Assembly: GCA_017409875.1 (NCBI GenBank) | Contig: JAFQRW010000011.1 | Coordinates: forward strand, 1-64,000 | Source: Clostridia bacterium | Lineage (GTDB): Bacteria > Bacillota > Clostridia > RGIG6154 | Direction of reading: 5' to 3' | Length of the DNA: 64,000 nt | Part shown: one piece after another, positions 26,650 through 35,040 of the stretch | How the letters are laid out: each line of letters begins with the position of its first letter | Position numbering within the stretch: the stretch's first letter is position 1 | The notes under the pieces: generated by a model | What the model was told of the DNA's origin: nothing | Database searches by the model: none | The model's input: only the letters and a program-made list of their open reading frames with translations | Made by a program: the position numbers and the translations under genes

Positions 26650-27512
26650 TTACAAATATTGATTATGTGTTAAAGAATTTGCCAAGACATTCAGATGATG
26701 CTCATAAAGGCGACAGAGGAAGAGTTTTAATAATTGGTGGAAGCGTCGGGCTTACAGGTGCGATGTGTATGGCTTCAAATGCTGCACTAAGAGCAGGAGC
26801 AGGACTTATTACTGCTGCTGTTCCTGATTCTTTAAATCATATTTTCGAAACAAAGCTGACAGAAGTTATGACATTGCCGCTTAAAGATAACAATGGCGAA
26901 ATTTCTGTTGAATGTGCAAAGGATGTTTTAAAATTTGCACTAAAGTGCGATGCAGTAGCTATTGGCCCAGGTTTAGGCGTTAGTGAGGGTGGGCGTTCAG
27001 TTTTAGATTTGTTATTGTGTGAATATAGCAAAAAACTAATAATTGACGCTGATGCTCTTAATATATTGTCAAAAGATGTATCTGCCTTTGGCAAATCTTC
27101 TGCTGATATACTATTAACCCCGCATGTTGGAGAAATGAGCAGACTTTGTGGTAAATCTTCAGAAGAAATTTCAAGGAACCGAGAAAGTGTTGCTTTAGAT
27201 TTTGCAAAAAAGCACAATGTAAGTGTGCTTTTGAAGGGAAAAGACACAGTTATAACTGACGGAAATGAGATTTTTGTTAATCCAACTGGTAATAACGGCA
27301 TGGCAAAAGGCGGTTCCGGAGATGTTTTAACAGGTGTTTGTGTTTCTCTTGCAGCACAAGGTGTATCTGCGTTCAAAAGCGGAGTTTTGGGTGCTTATAT
27401 TCACGGTGCAGCGGGCGATTTGGCGAAAGATAAATTTACCGAATATGCTATGACACCATGTGACATTATTAATAATTTAGCAGATGCTTTTAAAAAAATC
27501 AGTGAAAATTAA
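26646..27512 (+). CDS. nnrD: ADP-dependent NAD(P)H-hydrate dehydratase
   Basis: 288 residues. It repairs hydrated NADH and NADPH, using ADP. It is a ribokinase-like fold: HKGDRGRVLIIGGS near the N-terminus, GPGLG near residue 105, DADALN, LTPHVGEM, and the C-terminal GNNGMAKGGSGDVLTG with the catalytic Asp. Only the dehydratase is present; the N-terminal epimerase domain found fused in many bacteria is missing here. It sits ahead of alr, a frequent neighbour in Firmicutes. Confidence 0.92.
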   Translation: MITNIDYVLKNLPRHSDDAHKGDRGRVLIIGGSVGLTGAMCMASNAALRAGAGLITAAVPDSLNHIFETKLTEVMTLPLKDNNGEISVECAKDVLKFALKCDAVAIGPGLGVSEGGRSVLDLLLCEYSKKLIIDADALNILSKDVSAFGKSSADILLTPHVGEMSRLCGKSSEEISRNRESVALDFAKKHNVSVLLKGKDTVITDGNEIFVNPTGNNGMAKGGSGDVLTGVCVSLAAQGVSAFKSGVLGAYIHGAAGDLAKDKFTEYAMTPCDIINNLADAFKKISEN

Positions 27513-27526
27513 AGAGGCGTGTTATT

Positions 27527-28705
27527 ATGAATTATAACGACCGTTCATGGGCGGAAGTAAATCTTGATGCCATTAAATCTAATGTTGTAAATATAAAATC
27601 ATATCTTGATAACAAGACGAAAATCATGGCTGTTGTAAAAGCTGATGCTTACGGTCATGGTTGCTTGGAAACTGTCAACACTTTAATTGAAAACGGTGTT
27701 GATTATTTAGCAGTCGCGTGCCCTGATGAGGCAATTCTTCTTAGAAAACGTGGCATCAATATTCCAATATTAATTCTTGGCTATTCAGATGAAGATCGTT
27801 TTGAAGAAATTGTTGATTATGATATCACTCAAACAGTTTTCAACTTAGAAAGCGCAAAAAGACTTTCACAAACAGCTGTAAAGAAGAATAAAAAAGCTAA
27901 AATTCATATAAAAATTGACACAGGAATGGCAAGGATAGGCTATTTGTATGGATATTCAGAGGAAATTGATGTTCAAACAGAAAATGAAATTTTAAAAATA
28001 GTTTCGTTAGATGGAATTGATGCTGAGGGTATTTTTACACATTTTTCTGTTGCTGATGAACCTGATGATGACTTTACAAATATACAGTTTGACAGATTTA
28101 ATAAGCTACTTTTGTTTCTGGAAGAAAATGGTGTAAAGTTTAAGTATCGCCATTGTTGTAACAGCGCAGCTACAATTATGTTTCCCAAAATGCACCTTGA
28201 TATGGTAAGACCCGGGATTATAATTTATGGTGTTTACCCTTCGGAAAAAGTTAAAGCAAAAATTGATTTAATTCCTGCAATGCAGGTAAAGACAAGGGTA
28301 GTTAATATAAACAAAATCTACAAAAATTCTCCCATAAGTTATGGTAAAACCTATAAAAGTGACAAAGATATTACTGTTGCAACTATACCAATAGGTTATG
28401 CAGATGGATTTCCCAGAATGTTGAGCAACAAGGGAAAAATTATTGCAAACGGAAAAATTGTACCTGTTTTGGGAAGAATTTGTATGGATCAATGTATGAT
28501 TGATGTAACTTCTGTCAATAATATAAATGTGGGCGATGAGGTTACAGTATTTGGAAGTCAAGGTGAAAGCTTTATACCGGTTGAGAGCATTGCCGAAATT
28601 TCCGGCACCATAAATTATGAGATTTTATGCAGTGTTGGAAAAAGAATTCCAAGGATTTACTTAAAAGATGGTAGCGTTACAAAAGTATTAAATTTTCTTA
28701 ACTGA
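27527..28705 (+). CDS. alr: Alanine racemase
   Basis: 392 residues. It makes D-alanine for peptidoglycan. The PLP lysine is K38 in VVKADAYGHG, the substrate-binding block is IDTGMARIG, and the C-terminal domain has ISYGKTY, IPIGYADGF and GRICMDQCMIDVT. AGAGG precedes the ATG. It is followed by mazE-mazF, the same order as alr-ndoAI-ndoA in B. subtilis, although here the toxin genes have a promoter of their own. Confidence 0.95.
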   Translation: MNYNDRSWAEVNLDAIKSNVVNIKSYLDNKTKIMAVVKADAYGHGCLETVNTLIENGVDYLAVACPDEAILLRKRGINIPILILGYSDEDRFEEIVDYDITQTVFNLESAKRLSQTAVKKNKKAKIHIKIDTGMARIGYLYGYSEEIDVQTENEILKIVSLDGIDAEGIFTHFSVADEPDDDFTNIQFDRFNKLLLFLEENGVKFKYRHCCNSAATIMFPKMHLDMVRPGIIIYGVYPSEKVKAKIDLIPAMQVKTRVVNINKIYKNSPISYGKTYKSDKDITVATIPIGYADGFPRMLSNKGKIIANGKIVPVLGRICMDQCMIDVTSVNNINVGDEVTVFGSQGESFIPVESIAEISGTINYEILCSVGKRIPRIYLKDGSVTKVLNFLN

Positions 28706-28741
28706 TTGTCACAAAAATGGTAATATTCCATATTATTGTTA

Positions 28742-28770
28742 TTGACCTTGAGTTTTTAATTGTGTATAAT
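28742..28770 (+). promoter_or_regulatory. Promoter of mazE-mazF
   Basis: TTGACC (28742-28747), 17-base spacer, TATAAT (28765-28770), followed by a leader of about 45 bases. Near consensus. Confidence 0.82.
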
Positions 28771-28819
28771 TATATATGGGGATGTTAATCCTTTCAATTA
28801 AAACGCGGGGGCAAAAAAT

Positions 28820-29095
28820 ATGTCACAAGAACTTAAGAAAATGGAGGTCACTTTGCCACAAAAGCTGATAGACGAGCTTAAAGATATCGCAGAAGCAGTT
28901 GATTGTACTATTAACGATATTGTAGAAAAGTCATTAAAGTTTTATGTGAGAAAGTGCAAAAAAATTAATATAGAAAATTTAAAAAAAGGATATGGGGAAG
29001 CGGCAGTTTTTAACTTAGATTACGCCGAAATGTGTTTGTGTGCTGATAATGAAGCTTTGACAGTGTGTGAGGAAAAACTTTCGGAGAGTGAATAA
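28820..29095 (+). CDS. mazE: MazE/EndoAI-type antitoxin
   Basis: 91 residues. The N-terminal part ([19 protein letters not shown] ... [13 protein letters not shown]) fits a ribbon-helix-helix DNA-binding domain as in Bacillus EndoAI. The C-terminal tail, acidic at its end, would bind and block the toxin. A run of G residues eight bases ahead serves as ribosome site. It ends one base before the mazF start. The pair probably represses its own promoter. The tail ([19 protein letters not shown]) has three cysteines, which is unusual and unexplained. Confidence 0.78.
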   Translation: MSQELKKMEVTLPQKLIDELKDIAEAVDCTINDIVEKSLKFYVRKCKKINIENLKKGYGEAAVFNLDYAEMCLCADNEALTVCEEKLSESE

Positions 29096-29096
29096 A

Positions 29097-29447
29097 GTGA
29101 TTGTTAAACGAGGAGAGATTTATTACGCTGATCTTAGTCCTGTTGTTGGTTCGGAACAAGGTGGAGTCAGACCTGTTTTGATAGTACAAAATGACGTTGG
29201 CAATAAATACAGTCCAACTGTTATTGCAGCAGCAATAACATCGCAGATTAATAAGGCAAAAATGCCTACACATATTGAGGTTGATGCAAGTGAATATGGA
29301 CTTGCTAAAGATTCGGTAATCTTACTTGAACAGATTAGAACCATTGACAAAAGACGATTAAAGGAAAAAATTGGTTCGGTTGATAATGAGTTAATGGAAA
29401 AGGTTAACGATGCGCTCGTAATTAGTTTCGGGTTATTGGAAGTTTAA
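29097..29447 (+). CDS. mazF: MazF/EndoA-type mRNA interferase toxin
   Basis: 116 residues, the exact length of B. subtilis EndoA. It starts [20 protein letters not shown], then [18 protein letters not shown] and [16 protein letters not shown], the standard MazF core including the catalytic Arg and Thr/Ser positions. MazF cuts single-stranded mRNA at short specific sites. The GTG at 29097 is chosen because the family begins with M-I-V-K-R-G and GGAG lies upstream; the longer open frame runs inside mazE. Confidence 0.93.
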   Translation: MIVKRGEIYYADLSPVVGSEQGGVRPVLIVQNDVGNKYSPTVIAAAITSQINKAKMPTHIEVDASEYGLAKDSVILLEQIRTIDKRRLKEKIGSVDNELMEKVNDALVISFGLLEV

Positions 29448-29462
29448 AAAGGAGATTGCATA

Positions 29463-29870
29463 ATGAAAAACAAAAGATTTATTAGTGTTATGGTGGTAGT
29501 TGTTTTAATATGTGCAGCTGCTACATATATAGCTTATGCGAAAGCGGGCACAGAAGAAGACCCGGTGGTAACATTAAGTTATATTAACGACGTGTTAAAA
29601 CAGGAGATGACTTTTAAGGTTGTAGAGGTGCCGGCAGGAAAGTTAATCATAGGTGATACTGGTACAGAAATGGTTTTAAGAATGGGTAAAGGATCCATTT
29701 TAGCGACGGCAAAGGGTGGAGTTGCTGATTTAACAGCAGGAAATGACCTTCCAAACGGCAGTTCTATTCCTGCCAATCATTATTTGCTCATTCCATATAA
29801 TGACGGAAGAGGATTAAGTGTTACTACAGACAGTTTGATTATGGTAAAGGGCTCATACGAAATTAAGTAA
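29463..29870 (+). CDS. Exported protein of unknown function
   Basis: 135 residues. A short basic start and one hydrophobic segment (residues 7-26) form a signal peptide or anchor. The exported part begins GTEEDPVVTLSYINDVL and contains GTEMVLRMGKG, GGVADLTAGNDLP and IPANHYLLIPYNDGRG. I have seen this pattern (DP.VTLSY ... NH.L..P..DGRG) in exported proteins of Clostridia but know of no function. AAGGAG precedes the ATG. It is placed directly behind mazF (15 bases) and ahead of a terminator, so it is transcribed with the toxin pair. Confidence 0.7.
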   Translation: MKNKRFISVMVVVVLICAAATYIAYAKAGTEEDPVVTLSYINDVLKQEMTFKVVEVPAGKLIIGDTGTEMVLRMGKGSILATAKGGVADLTAGNDLPNGSSIPANHYLLIPYNDGRGLSVTTDSLIMVKGSYEIK

Positions 29871-29874
29871 TTTT

Positions 29875-29915
29875 AAAGATTGCAGATTCATATAATGTTT
29901 CTGTAATCTTTTTTT
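29875..29915 (+). terminator. Terminator after the mazEF transcription unit
   Basis: AAAGATT-g-CAGA (29875-29886) pairs with TCTG-t-AATCTTT (29900-29911), followed by a T-run. Confidence 0.85.
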
Positions 29916-29927
29916 ATTGGAGAGTTT

Positions 29928-30269
29928 ATGAGAAATTTCATTTCTAACGCTGATGAAAGCCTGAAAATTGAAGGATTTACCGATTTGATATGGGACAAAA
30001 GAAAAGAACCTGCAGCGGACAATTATCTTCAAAAAGAGTTGTTTAAGCTTGAAACAGTAATTGATAATATTAAAGAAAATGCAGGATATTATATAGCAAA
30101 AAACAAAGGGGGAAGTATTTTAGGCTTTTTATCAAATATAGGCAAACAGCCTCATCCGATGATACCACTTGCGTATGCAACTGTGTGGTATAATTCAAAT
30201 TTTGGTGGGATATATCTTATCGGTATAGATAATATTAAAAATGAATACTTTGCTCCTATAAAAAAATAA
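29928..30269 (+). CDS. Small protein of unknown function
   Basis: 113 residues, no family recognised. It begins RNFISNADESLKIEGFTDL, has a charged middle (EPAADNYLQKELFKLETVID) and ends with two short hydrophobic strands rich in aromatic residues (AYATVWYNSNFGGIYLIGI). No signal peptide or obvious motif. GGAGAG precedes the ATG. It lies just after the preceding terminator, with no clear promoter of its own, and its stop codon is part of the next terminator stem. Confidence 0.5.
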   Translation: MRNFISNADESLKIEGFTDLIWDKRKEPAADNYLQKELFKLETVIDNIKENAGYYIAKNKGGSILGFLSNIGKQPHPMIPLAYATVWYNSNFGGIYLIGIDNIKNEYFAPIKK

Positions 30270-30290
30270 AGCAGCCATTTGGCTGCTTTA
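30267..30290. terminator. Bidirectional terminator with both genes' stop codons in the stem
   Basis: Perfect ten-pair stem TAAAGCAGCC (30267-30276) / GGCTGCTTTA (30281-30290), ATTT loop. The TAA at the left end is the stop of the plus-strand gene; the TTA at the right end is the complement of the minus-strand stop. Confidence 0.85.
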
Positions 30291-31379
30291 TTTAACAACT
30301 TTCATAATTTCACTATATCCCCAGAAATCATCTGAAAGGTCGGTGTATTTTTTGTCAGATAGATCTCCACTTGCGCCTATAATTCTGTTTATAAAAGCAA
30401 CACATTCACTTCTGGTAACAAAGTCATCAGGCCTGAATGAATATGTCCCGTCGGGATTTTCATAACCTTTTGCGTATCCTTTAAGTGCAAATGCATTAAT
30501 ATAATTCTTTGCCCAGTTGTCTTGGATATCAGTGAAAAAATTTTTTGAAATTTCCTGGACATCAAATTTAAATGCAGCCGTAAGCAGTTTTATAAATTCT
30601 GCCCGAGTAATGTTGTTGCCACCCTTAAATGTTCCATCTGGATATCCCGAAACAACATTAACAGATGTAAAAGCACAAACCTGTTTGTTATATTCATCTA
30701 AAACATCTGAGAAAGTTGAATTGCTGCTAACGCTCATGAAATCAAATAAGTTGTAAAGAGCGTTAATTATTTCGTATCTTGTAGCATAAGCAAGAGGCTT
30801 AAATTCTTCATAGTAGTCGTTCATATATCTTATTTTGTCAGCATCTTTTTTAAGCATTATTGTAGGATTCTTATTAGTCACACCGCCAATACCTGTATTA
30901 GGTTTTGTAAGATTAACATTAACCTCTTTCGGAGCAAGTTTAACAACGGTTTTATCTTTTGATATAAGTTCATTACAAGTTACTTTGATTAACGTTTCAT
31001 TAACTGAAAAATCTTCTTTAAGTTTAAATTTCACTTCAAATAGATTGCCGTCGTTTTTGATTTCATTAAGGCTCACCCACACAGCAGACACAAAGTCAGC
31101 GGTGTAAGTTTTTCCGTTTATATTTGAAGTGATGCTATCACCCTTACTTTTAATCAATTCACATTCGGTTATAGATATCGGGGTTAAAATGTCTTTGTCA
31201 TAAGATACGTTAATGCTAAAAGCTGAAAATCCTTGATTGTTTTCGATGCTAATAATAGCTGTAAGCTCATTGCCTGAAATAGTTTGAGTTATTCCCAGTT
31301 CTGTTGAGTCAGCACTTGCAATGTTATAGAAAAAAACAGTAAAAAGTAGTGTTAAAGTTAAACTTAAAAGCTTTTTCAT
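30288..31379 (-). CDS. Secreted protein with cohesin-like domain and SLH motifs
   Basis: 363 residues. A signal peptide (1 to about 23, ending IASA) is followed by a beta-rich domain resembling cohesins (GFSAFSINVSYDKDILTPISI ... LFEVKFKL, to about 155), then SLH motifs: a degenerate half, SGYPDGTFKGGNNITRAEF, YAKGYENPDG ... TRSECVAFINRI and a terminal half ending FWGYSEIMKVVK. Cohesin domains bind dockerins, but many such domains in SLH proteins do not, and no dockerin is seen in the window. The ATG at 31379 follows a perfect AAAGGAGG. It is a likely cell-wall-anchored protein; ligand unknown. It is a second SLH protein besides the one at the start of the window. Confidence 0.8.
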   Translation of the reverse strand: MKKLLSLTLTLLFTVFFYNIASADSTELGITQTISGNELTAIISIENNQGFSAFSINVSYDKDILTPISITECELIKSKGDSITSNINGKTYTADFVSAVWVSLNEIKNDGNLFEVKFKLKEDFSVNETLIKVTCNELISKDKTVVKLAPKEVNVNLTKPNTGIGGVTNKNPTIMLKKDADKIRYMNDYYEEFKPLAYATRYEIINALYNLFDFMSVSSNSTFSDVLDEYNKQVCAFTSVNVVSGYPDGTFKGGNNITRAEFIKLLTAAFKFDVQEISKNFFTDIQDNWAKNYINAFALKGYAKGYENPDGTYSFRPDDFVTRSECVAFINRIIGASGDLSDKKYTDLSDDFWGYSEIMKVVK

Positions 31380-31407
31380 TAGGCTTCCTCCTTTTGAATA
31401 TATATTA

Positions 31408-31436
31408 ATTATAATACAATTAATCTTTTTTTTCAA
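31408..31436 (-). promoter_or_regulatory. Promoter of the cohesin-like SLH gene
   Basis: Minus strand: TTGAAA (31436-31431), 17-base spacer, TATAAT (31413-31408), 29 bases ahead of the ATG and directly behind the rqcH terminator. Confidence 0.78.
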
Positions 31437-31463
31437 CAGAAAAATGCTGCCTACAAGGCAGCA
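31437..31463 (-). terminator. Terminator after rqcH
   Basis: Minus strand: TGCTGCC (31463-31457), loop TTGTA, GGCAGCA (31451-31445), then a T-rich run. Confidence 0.85.
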
Positions 31464-31471
31464 CTTTTAGT

Positions 31472-33148
31472 TTAGGTTTCAGGAGTAACATAAAACGTAT
31501 TATAATGGTCATAAATAACCATACCAGGTTTTGCACCAGATTGCTTTTTGACATTTTTAACATTGGTACAATCAACGGGCGTTTTAGTTCCGCCTTTAAC
31601 TTTTGAATGTATTGCTGCAAGGGTGGCAGCTTTTAAAATAACATTGTCGGGAATCGTTTGGTTATCTTGATTAACGACAATAACATGAGAACCTGGAATG
31701 TTTTTGGCGTGGAACCACAAGTCGTTACTTTTTGCAACTTTAAAAGTTAAATAATCATTTTGTTTGTTGTTTTTACCTACATAAATTGTATATCCATCAA
31801 ATTCGATTTTTTCAGGACTTGTGACAGATGCTTTTTTCTTTTTAGTAGTAGAAGGAGAAGAAATATATCCTTCTTGTATAAGCTCTTCTTTGATTTCAGA
31901 AATTTCAGCATACGTTCTTGCACGTTGAAGCTCGTCTAATACACTTTCTAAATATATAAGCTCACTATTAGCGGATTTAATTTGAATGTTTGCCTGTTGT
32001 TCAGCATTTTTTGCCTTGTTATATTTGGTGAAATATCTTTGTGCGTTTTTAGCAGGAGAGATAGTTTCATCAAGTTTAATTTCAACAAGCGGCATATCCT
32101 GTTTAAAGTAATTTTCAACAGTAACCGAAGTATCACCATGTTTAATTCTGTAAAGATTCGAAGTAATAAGCTCGCCGAACTCTTTATATTTGTCACGTTT
32201 TGCACTGTCTAACAGCTGCTGATTAAAAATTGAAAGCTTTTTTTTACAACGTTCAATATTGTTAGAAATTAGTTTGGTCAAAACAGAAGAAAATTGTGAC
32301 AGGCGTAAAAACAGTGCCTTTTCTGAATAATATTTTTCGGCTACATCGGAAATAGTGTCAGAAGTATATTTTTTAAATTTATCTTCGTATTGAGTAATTT
32401 CAATAGCGCTAAAATCAAGCGGAGTTCCGTCGGGCGAATAAATAACACAAGGTGAAAATAGATTTGAATTAATCTTTTCAAAAACAAATTTCATTGCCTG
32501 ATTAAAAGGTAATTTCTCACAAATATACGAAATTTCCCTTGCAGTTAGCTTGCTTATGCCGTAAAAATTTGACATAACATAACTTTCAGGGTCGGGAACA
32601 TACTCCGGCAGACTGTTATAATCAATCAAAAGAGGATTTAGCTTTTCTTGTTTTGGAGGAATTTTGTATTTAAGAGCAGGCAGGATTTGTCTAACCGAGC
32701 TTGTAGAAATATCAATTCTTTTAATTGAATCAATAATTACGCCGTTCTCATCCAAAAGAATGATATTGCTGTGTTTACCCATAATTTCTACAATGAGTTT
32801 TTTTGTAGTAATGTCCATTAACTCATTTCTGCACTCGATTTCAAAAACTAAAATTCTTTCAAAATCTAACTGGTAAACATTTTTGATTTTTCCTGAGCCA
32901 ATGTGTTTTCTGAGCAACATACAAAACATTGGAGGTTCGTCCGGATTTTCAATTTTTTCCTGTGAAAAATAAATTCTGGGATAGCTTGGATTGGCACTGA
33001 TATAAAGCTTTGTATTGCCACTTGAATTCCGCAAGTGGAGATATAATTCATCCTTTTGCGGCTGATGTATTTTATCAATTCTTGCACCAATTAGCTTGCT
33101 TTGTGACTCATGCACAAAACATTTTACAACACATGCATCAAATGCCAT
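31472..33148 (-). CDS. rqcH: RqcH, NFACT-family ribosome rescue factor
   Basis: 558 residues, usual for RqcH. It has the NFACT-N start (FDACVVKCFVHESQSKLIGARIDKI reads as strand-helix), a central coiled coil (about 280-440), and the NFACT-R domain with DLWFHAKNIPGSHVIV near residue 480. RqcH binds obstructed 50S subunits with tRNA-Ala and adds C-terminal alanine tails that mark stalled nascent chains for degradation. It was formerly annotated as a fibronectin-binding protein. It starts 20 bases after the cytidylate-kinase-like gene and probably shares its promoter. Confidence 0.9.
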   Translation of the reverse strand: MAFDACVVKCFVHESQSKLIGARIDKIHQPQKDELYLHLRNSSGNTKLYISANPSYPRIYFSQEKIENPDEPPMFCMLLRKHIGSGKIKNVYQLDFERILVFEIECRNELMDITTKKLIVEIMGKHSNIILLDENGVIIDSIKRIDISTSSVRQILPALKYKIPPKQEKLNPLLIDYNSLPEYVPDPESYVMSNFYGISKLTAREISYICEKLPFNQAMKFVFEKINSNLFSPCVIYSPDGTPLDFSAIEITQYEDKFKKYTSDTISDVAEKYYSEKALFLRLSQFSSVLTKLISNNIERCKKKLSIFNQQLLDSAKRDKYKEFGELITSNLYRIKHGDTSVTVENYFKQDMPLVEIKLDETISPAKNAQRYFTKYNKAKNAEQQANIQIKSANSELIYLESVLDELQRARTYAEISEIKEELIQEGYISSPSTTKKKKASVTSPEKIEFDGYTIYVGKNNKQNDYLTFKVAKSNDLWFHAKNIPGSHVIVVNQDNQTIPDNVILKAATLAAIHSKVKGGTKTPVDCTNVKNVKKQSGAKPGMVIYDHYNTFYVTPET

Positions 33149-33168
33149 ATATTCCTCCGATTATTATG

Positions 33169-33783
33169 CTATACAAATTTTTGTTCAATAATGTTCTTGA
33201 TAAACTGGGCTGCACCTTCAATTCCAAATACATCAGTGCTTAAACATACGTCATAAGTATCGGCAGCACCCCATGCATTGGATGAATAAAAATTATAAAA
33301 CGCAGCTCTGGATTTGTCAGTTTTTTTGATTAAAGTTTCTGCAGCAGATTGCTTTATCTGCATCTGCTCCATAACACGATTAACCTTTGAATCTAAACCG
33401 GCATGAATAAATACAGAAAGCTTATTCGGATGATCAGCTAAAACATAGTCTGCACATCTGCCGACAAAAATACACGATTCTTTATCTGCTAAATCTTTAA
33501 TAATGTTTGATTGAATCATGAAGAGTTTATCATTTGTGATTATATCATTGAGATAATTCTGCGACACAAACTCGTTATAATGCGCCATTGAAAGCGAGTA
33601 CAAAAAGCTGTTGTGCTTCTCGTCTGAATTTTCAAACATCTGTTTGCTGATTCCGCTTTTTTCTGAAGCAAGGTCAATAATGTTCTTGTCATAGTATTTA
33701 ATTGCAAGCAACTCAGAAAGTTTTTCTGCAACTGCATGACCTCCGCTTCCGAACTGGCGACCTATCGTAATAACATAACTCAT
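33169..33783 (-). CDS. Cytidylate-kinase-like family protein
   Basis: 204 residues. A P-loop variant, GRQFGSGGHAVAEKL, lies at residues 8-22, with the rest matching the cytidylate-kinase-like family (FVGRCADYVL, IHAGLDSKVNRVMEQMQI, AAETLIKKTDKSRAAFYNFY). The P-loop ends in GGH instead of GK[ST], as is normal in this family. The true substrate is not established; it is distinct from the housekeeping CMP kinase. AGGAGG precedes the ATG. It heads a unit with rqcH. Confidence 0.85.
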   Translation of the reverse strand: MSYVITIGRQFGSGGHAVAEKLSELLAIKYYDKNIIDLASEKSGISKQMFENSDEKHNSFLYSLSMAHYNEFVSQNYLNDIITNDKLFMIQSNIIKDLADKESCIFVGRCADYVLADHPNKLSVFIHAGLDSKVNRVMEQMQIKQSAAETLIKKTDKSRAAFYNFYSSNAWGAADTYDVCLSTDVFGIEGAAQFIKNIIEQKFV

Positions 33784-33827
33784 AATATACCTCCTTACAG
33801 TACAAGTTAAATCCTTTTGTTAAATTA

Positions 33828-33856
33828 ATTATATCATTTTTTTTAGAAGTTAGCAA
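33828..33856 (-). promoter_or_regulatory. Promoter ahead of the cytidylate-kinase-like gene
   Basis: Minus strand: TTGCTA (33856-33851), 17-base spacer, TATAAT (33833-33828). The -35 is weak, the -10 perfect. Confidence 0.5.
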
Positions 33857-33875
33857 GAAAAATATGTATATAAAT

Positions 33876-33904
33876 TTGAGTTGTGTAAATACTATTGTTA
33901 AACT
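33876..33904 (+). promoter_or_regulatory. Possible promoter of the DUF378 gene
   Basis: TTGAGT (33876-33881), 17-base spacer, TAAACT (33899-33904). Moderate match; it sits 20 bases from the start codon. Confidence 0.45.
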
Positions 33905-33923
33905 ATTTAAGGAGTTGATTAAA

Positions 33924-34136
33924 TTGGATATAATTTCATTGGTGCTTGTTATAATAGGCGCACTTAACTGGGGTTCAATCGGGCTTTTTGGCGTAGATGT
34001 TGTTGCAACAATTTTCGGCGGACAACTTGCGCTTGTCAGCAGGATTATTTTTGGTTTGGTGGGTCTTGCCGGAATATGGTGTATAACACTTTTATTCCGA
34101 GATAGAGGCAATAAAGACACAATTTCTCACACATAA
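33924..34136 (+). CDS. DUF378 small membrane protein
   Basis: 70 residues with two membrane segments. It matches DUF378 (IGALNWGSIGLFGVDVVATIFGG, then a second helix ending in FRDR). Function unknown; such proteins are common in Firmicutes. The TTG at 33924 is chosen because AAGGAG lies nine bases ahead and the resulting length is typical; the longer open frame includes 20 residues unlike the family. It forms a single-gene unit with a strong terminator. Confidence 0.8.
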   Translation: MDIISLVLVIIGALNWGSIGLFGVDVVATIFGGQLALVSRIIFGLVGLAGIWCITLLFRDRGNKDTISHT

Positions 34137-34150
34137 TAATGGCTTTTTTT

Positions 34151-34193
34151 AAATAAAGGTTTTCGCATTTTAGCGAAAACCTTTATTTTTCTC
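34151..34193 (+). terminator. Strong terminator after the DUF378 gene
   Basis: A perfect 16-pair stem (34151-34166 with 34173-34188), centred on TTTTCGC/GCGAAAA, six-base loop, followed by T residues. Confidence 0.9.
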
Positions 34194-34214
34194 TTAAAAT
34201 TCTTTAAAATATAT

Positions 34215-34244
34215 TTGAAAATTACAAAAAATATGATATACTAT
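34215..34244 (+). promoter_or_regulatory. Promoter of the polysaccharide deacetylase operon
   Basis: TTGAAA (34215-34220), 18-base spacer, TACTAT (34239-34244). It is the only good match between the terminator and the next gene. Confidence 0.55.
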
Positions 34245-34269
34245 AATTGTATGTCTGTGAGGTGAGATT

Positions 34270-35040
34270 TTGAAAAAGTTAATTATGCTATTTGTTGCTT
34301 TATTTATCGTACAAAATACTTGTTATGCAACTGAAATAAGGTTGCCTATTTTAATGTATCATAACATTAACGATGAATATGAATCTCACAGCACAAATGT
34401 TGAAATGTCAACTGATGACTTTATCAGCCAGATGATGGCTCTTAAAGATGCCGGATATACTGCTGTTTTATTTGAAGATTATATTAACTATTTAAATTAC
34501 GGAACTCAGCTTCCTGAAAAACCCGTTTTAATTACTTTTGATGATGGGTATCTTAACAACTACACAGTTGCATTCCCGATTTTAAAGCAACTCGGGATGA
34601 AAGCAACAATTTTTATTGTGACCGGAAGAATGGGTGTAGATGGTGTAGTTACTTATCCGCATTTTACATGGGAACAAGCGAAAATTATGGAGGACTCCGG
34701 CGTAATAGACATTCAAAGTCATACTCATTACCATAGCGAACTTGTAAATCTTTCAAAAAATGATTTGGTTTTGGAGCTTAGAAAATCTAAATACCTTATT
34801 GAAAAGAATTTAGGTAAAAAGGTTAATGTTTTAGCATATCCTTATGGCTTTTCAAATGAAACAGTTAGAAATGAAGCCAGGATTGCAGGATATGATGTGT
34901 GTGTCGAAATTAATGACAAAATTCCTAAAGTCAATTCATCTGAAAGCAATCAGTTCAAACTTTGCCGAATTACTGCATACGGCGGTGTCAGCGGCAAAAG
35001 CCTTATAAATACTATTGAAGGAGCAGTGTATGAAAACTGA
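34270..35040 (+). CDS. Secreted polysaccharide deacetylase (CE4)
   Basis: 256 residues. A signal peptide (1 to about 21) is followed by a NodB-type domain: ILMYHNI, TFDDGY with the catalytic and metal Asp residues near residue 90, SHTHYHSEL with metal-binding His residues, and LAYPYG. It would remove acetyl groups from a cell-wall glycan or chitin-like polymer outside the membrane. The start is TTG at 34270, placed by GAGGTGAG. It overlaps the next gene by 11 bases and begins the long co-directional run. Confidence 0.88.
   Translation: MKKLIMLFVALFIVQNTCYATEIRLPILMYHNINDEYESHSTNVEMSTDDFISQMMALKDAGYTAVLFEDYINYLNYGTQLPEKPVLITFDDGYLNNYTVAFPILKQLGMKATIFIVTGRMGVDGVVTYPHFTWEQAKIMEDSGVIDIQSHTHYHSELVNLSKNDLVLELRKSKYLIEKNLGKKVNVLAYPYGFSNETVRNEARIAGYDVCVEINDKIPKVNSSESNQFKLCRITAYGGVSGKSLINTIEGAVYEN

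Noticed and set aside
26837-27376. 179-codon minus-strand open frame inside nnrD
   Set aside because: Long but antisense to conserved kinase-fold motifs; composition is that of a reverse-frame shadow and there is no promoter or ribosome site.
28820-29447. mazEF as part of a defence island
   Set aside because: Its neighbours are alr and housekeeping genes in the same order as B. subtilis; no restriction, CRISPR, phage or other defence gene is near.
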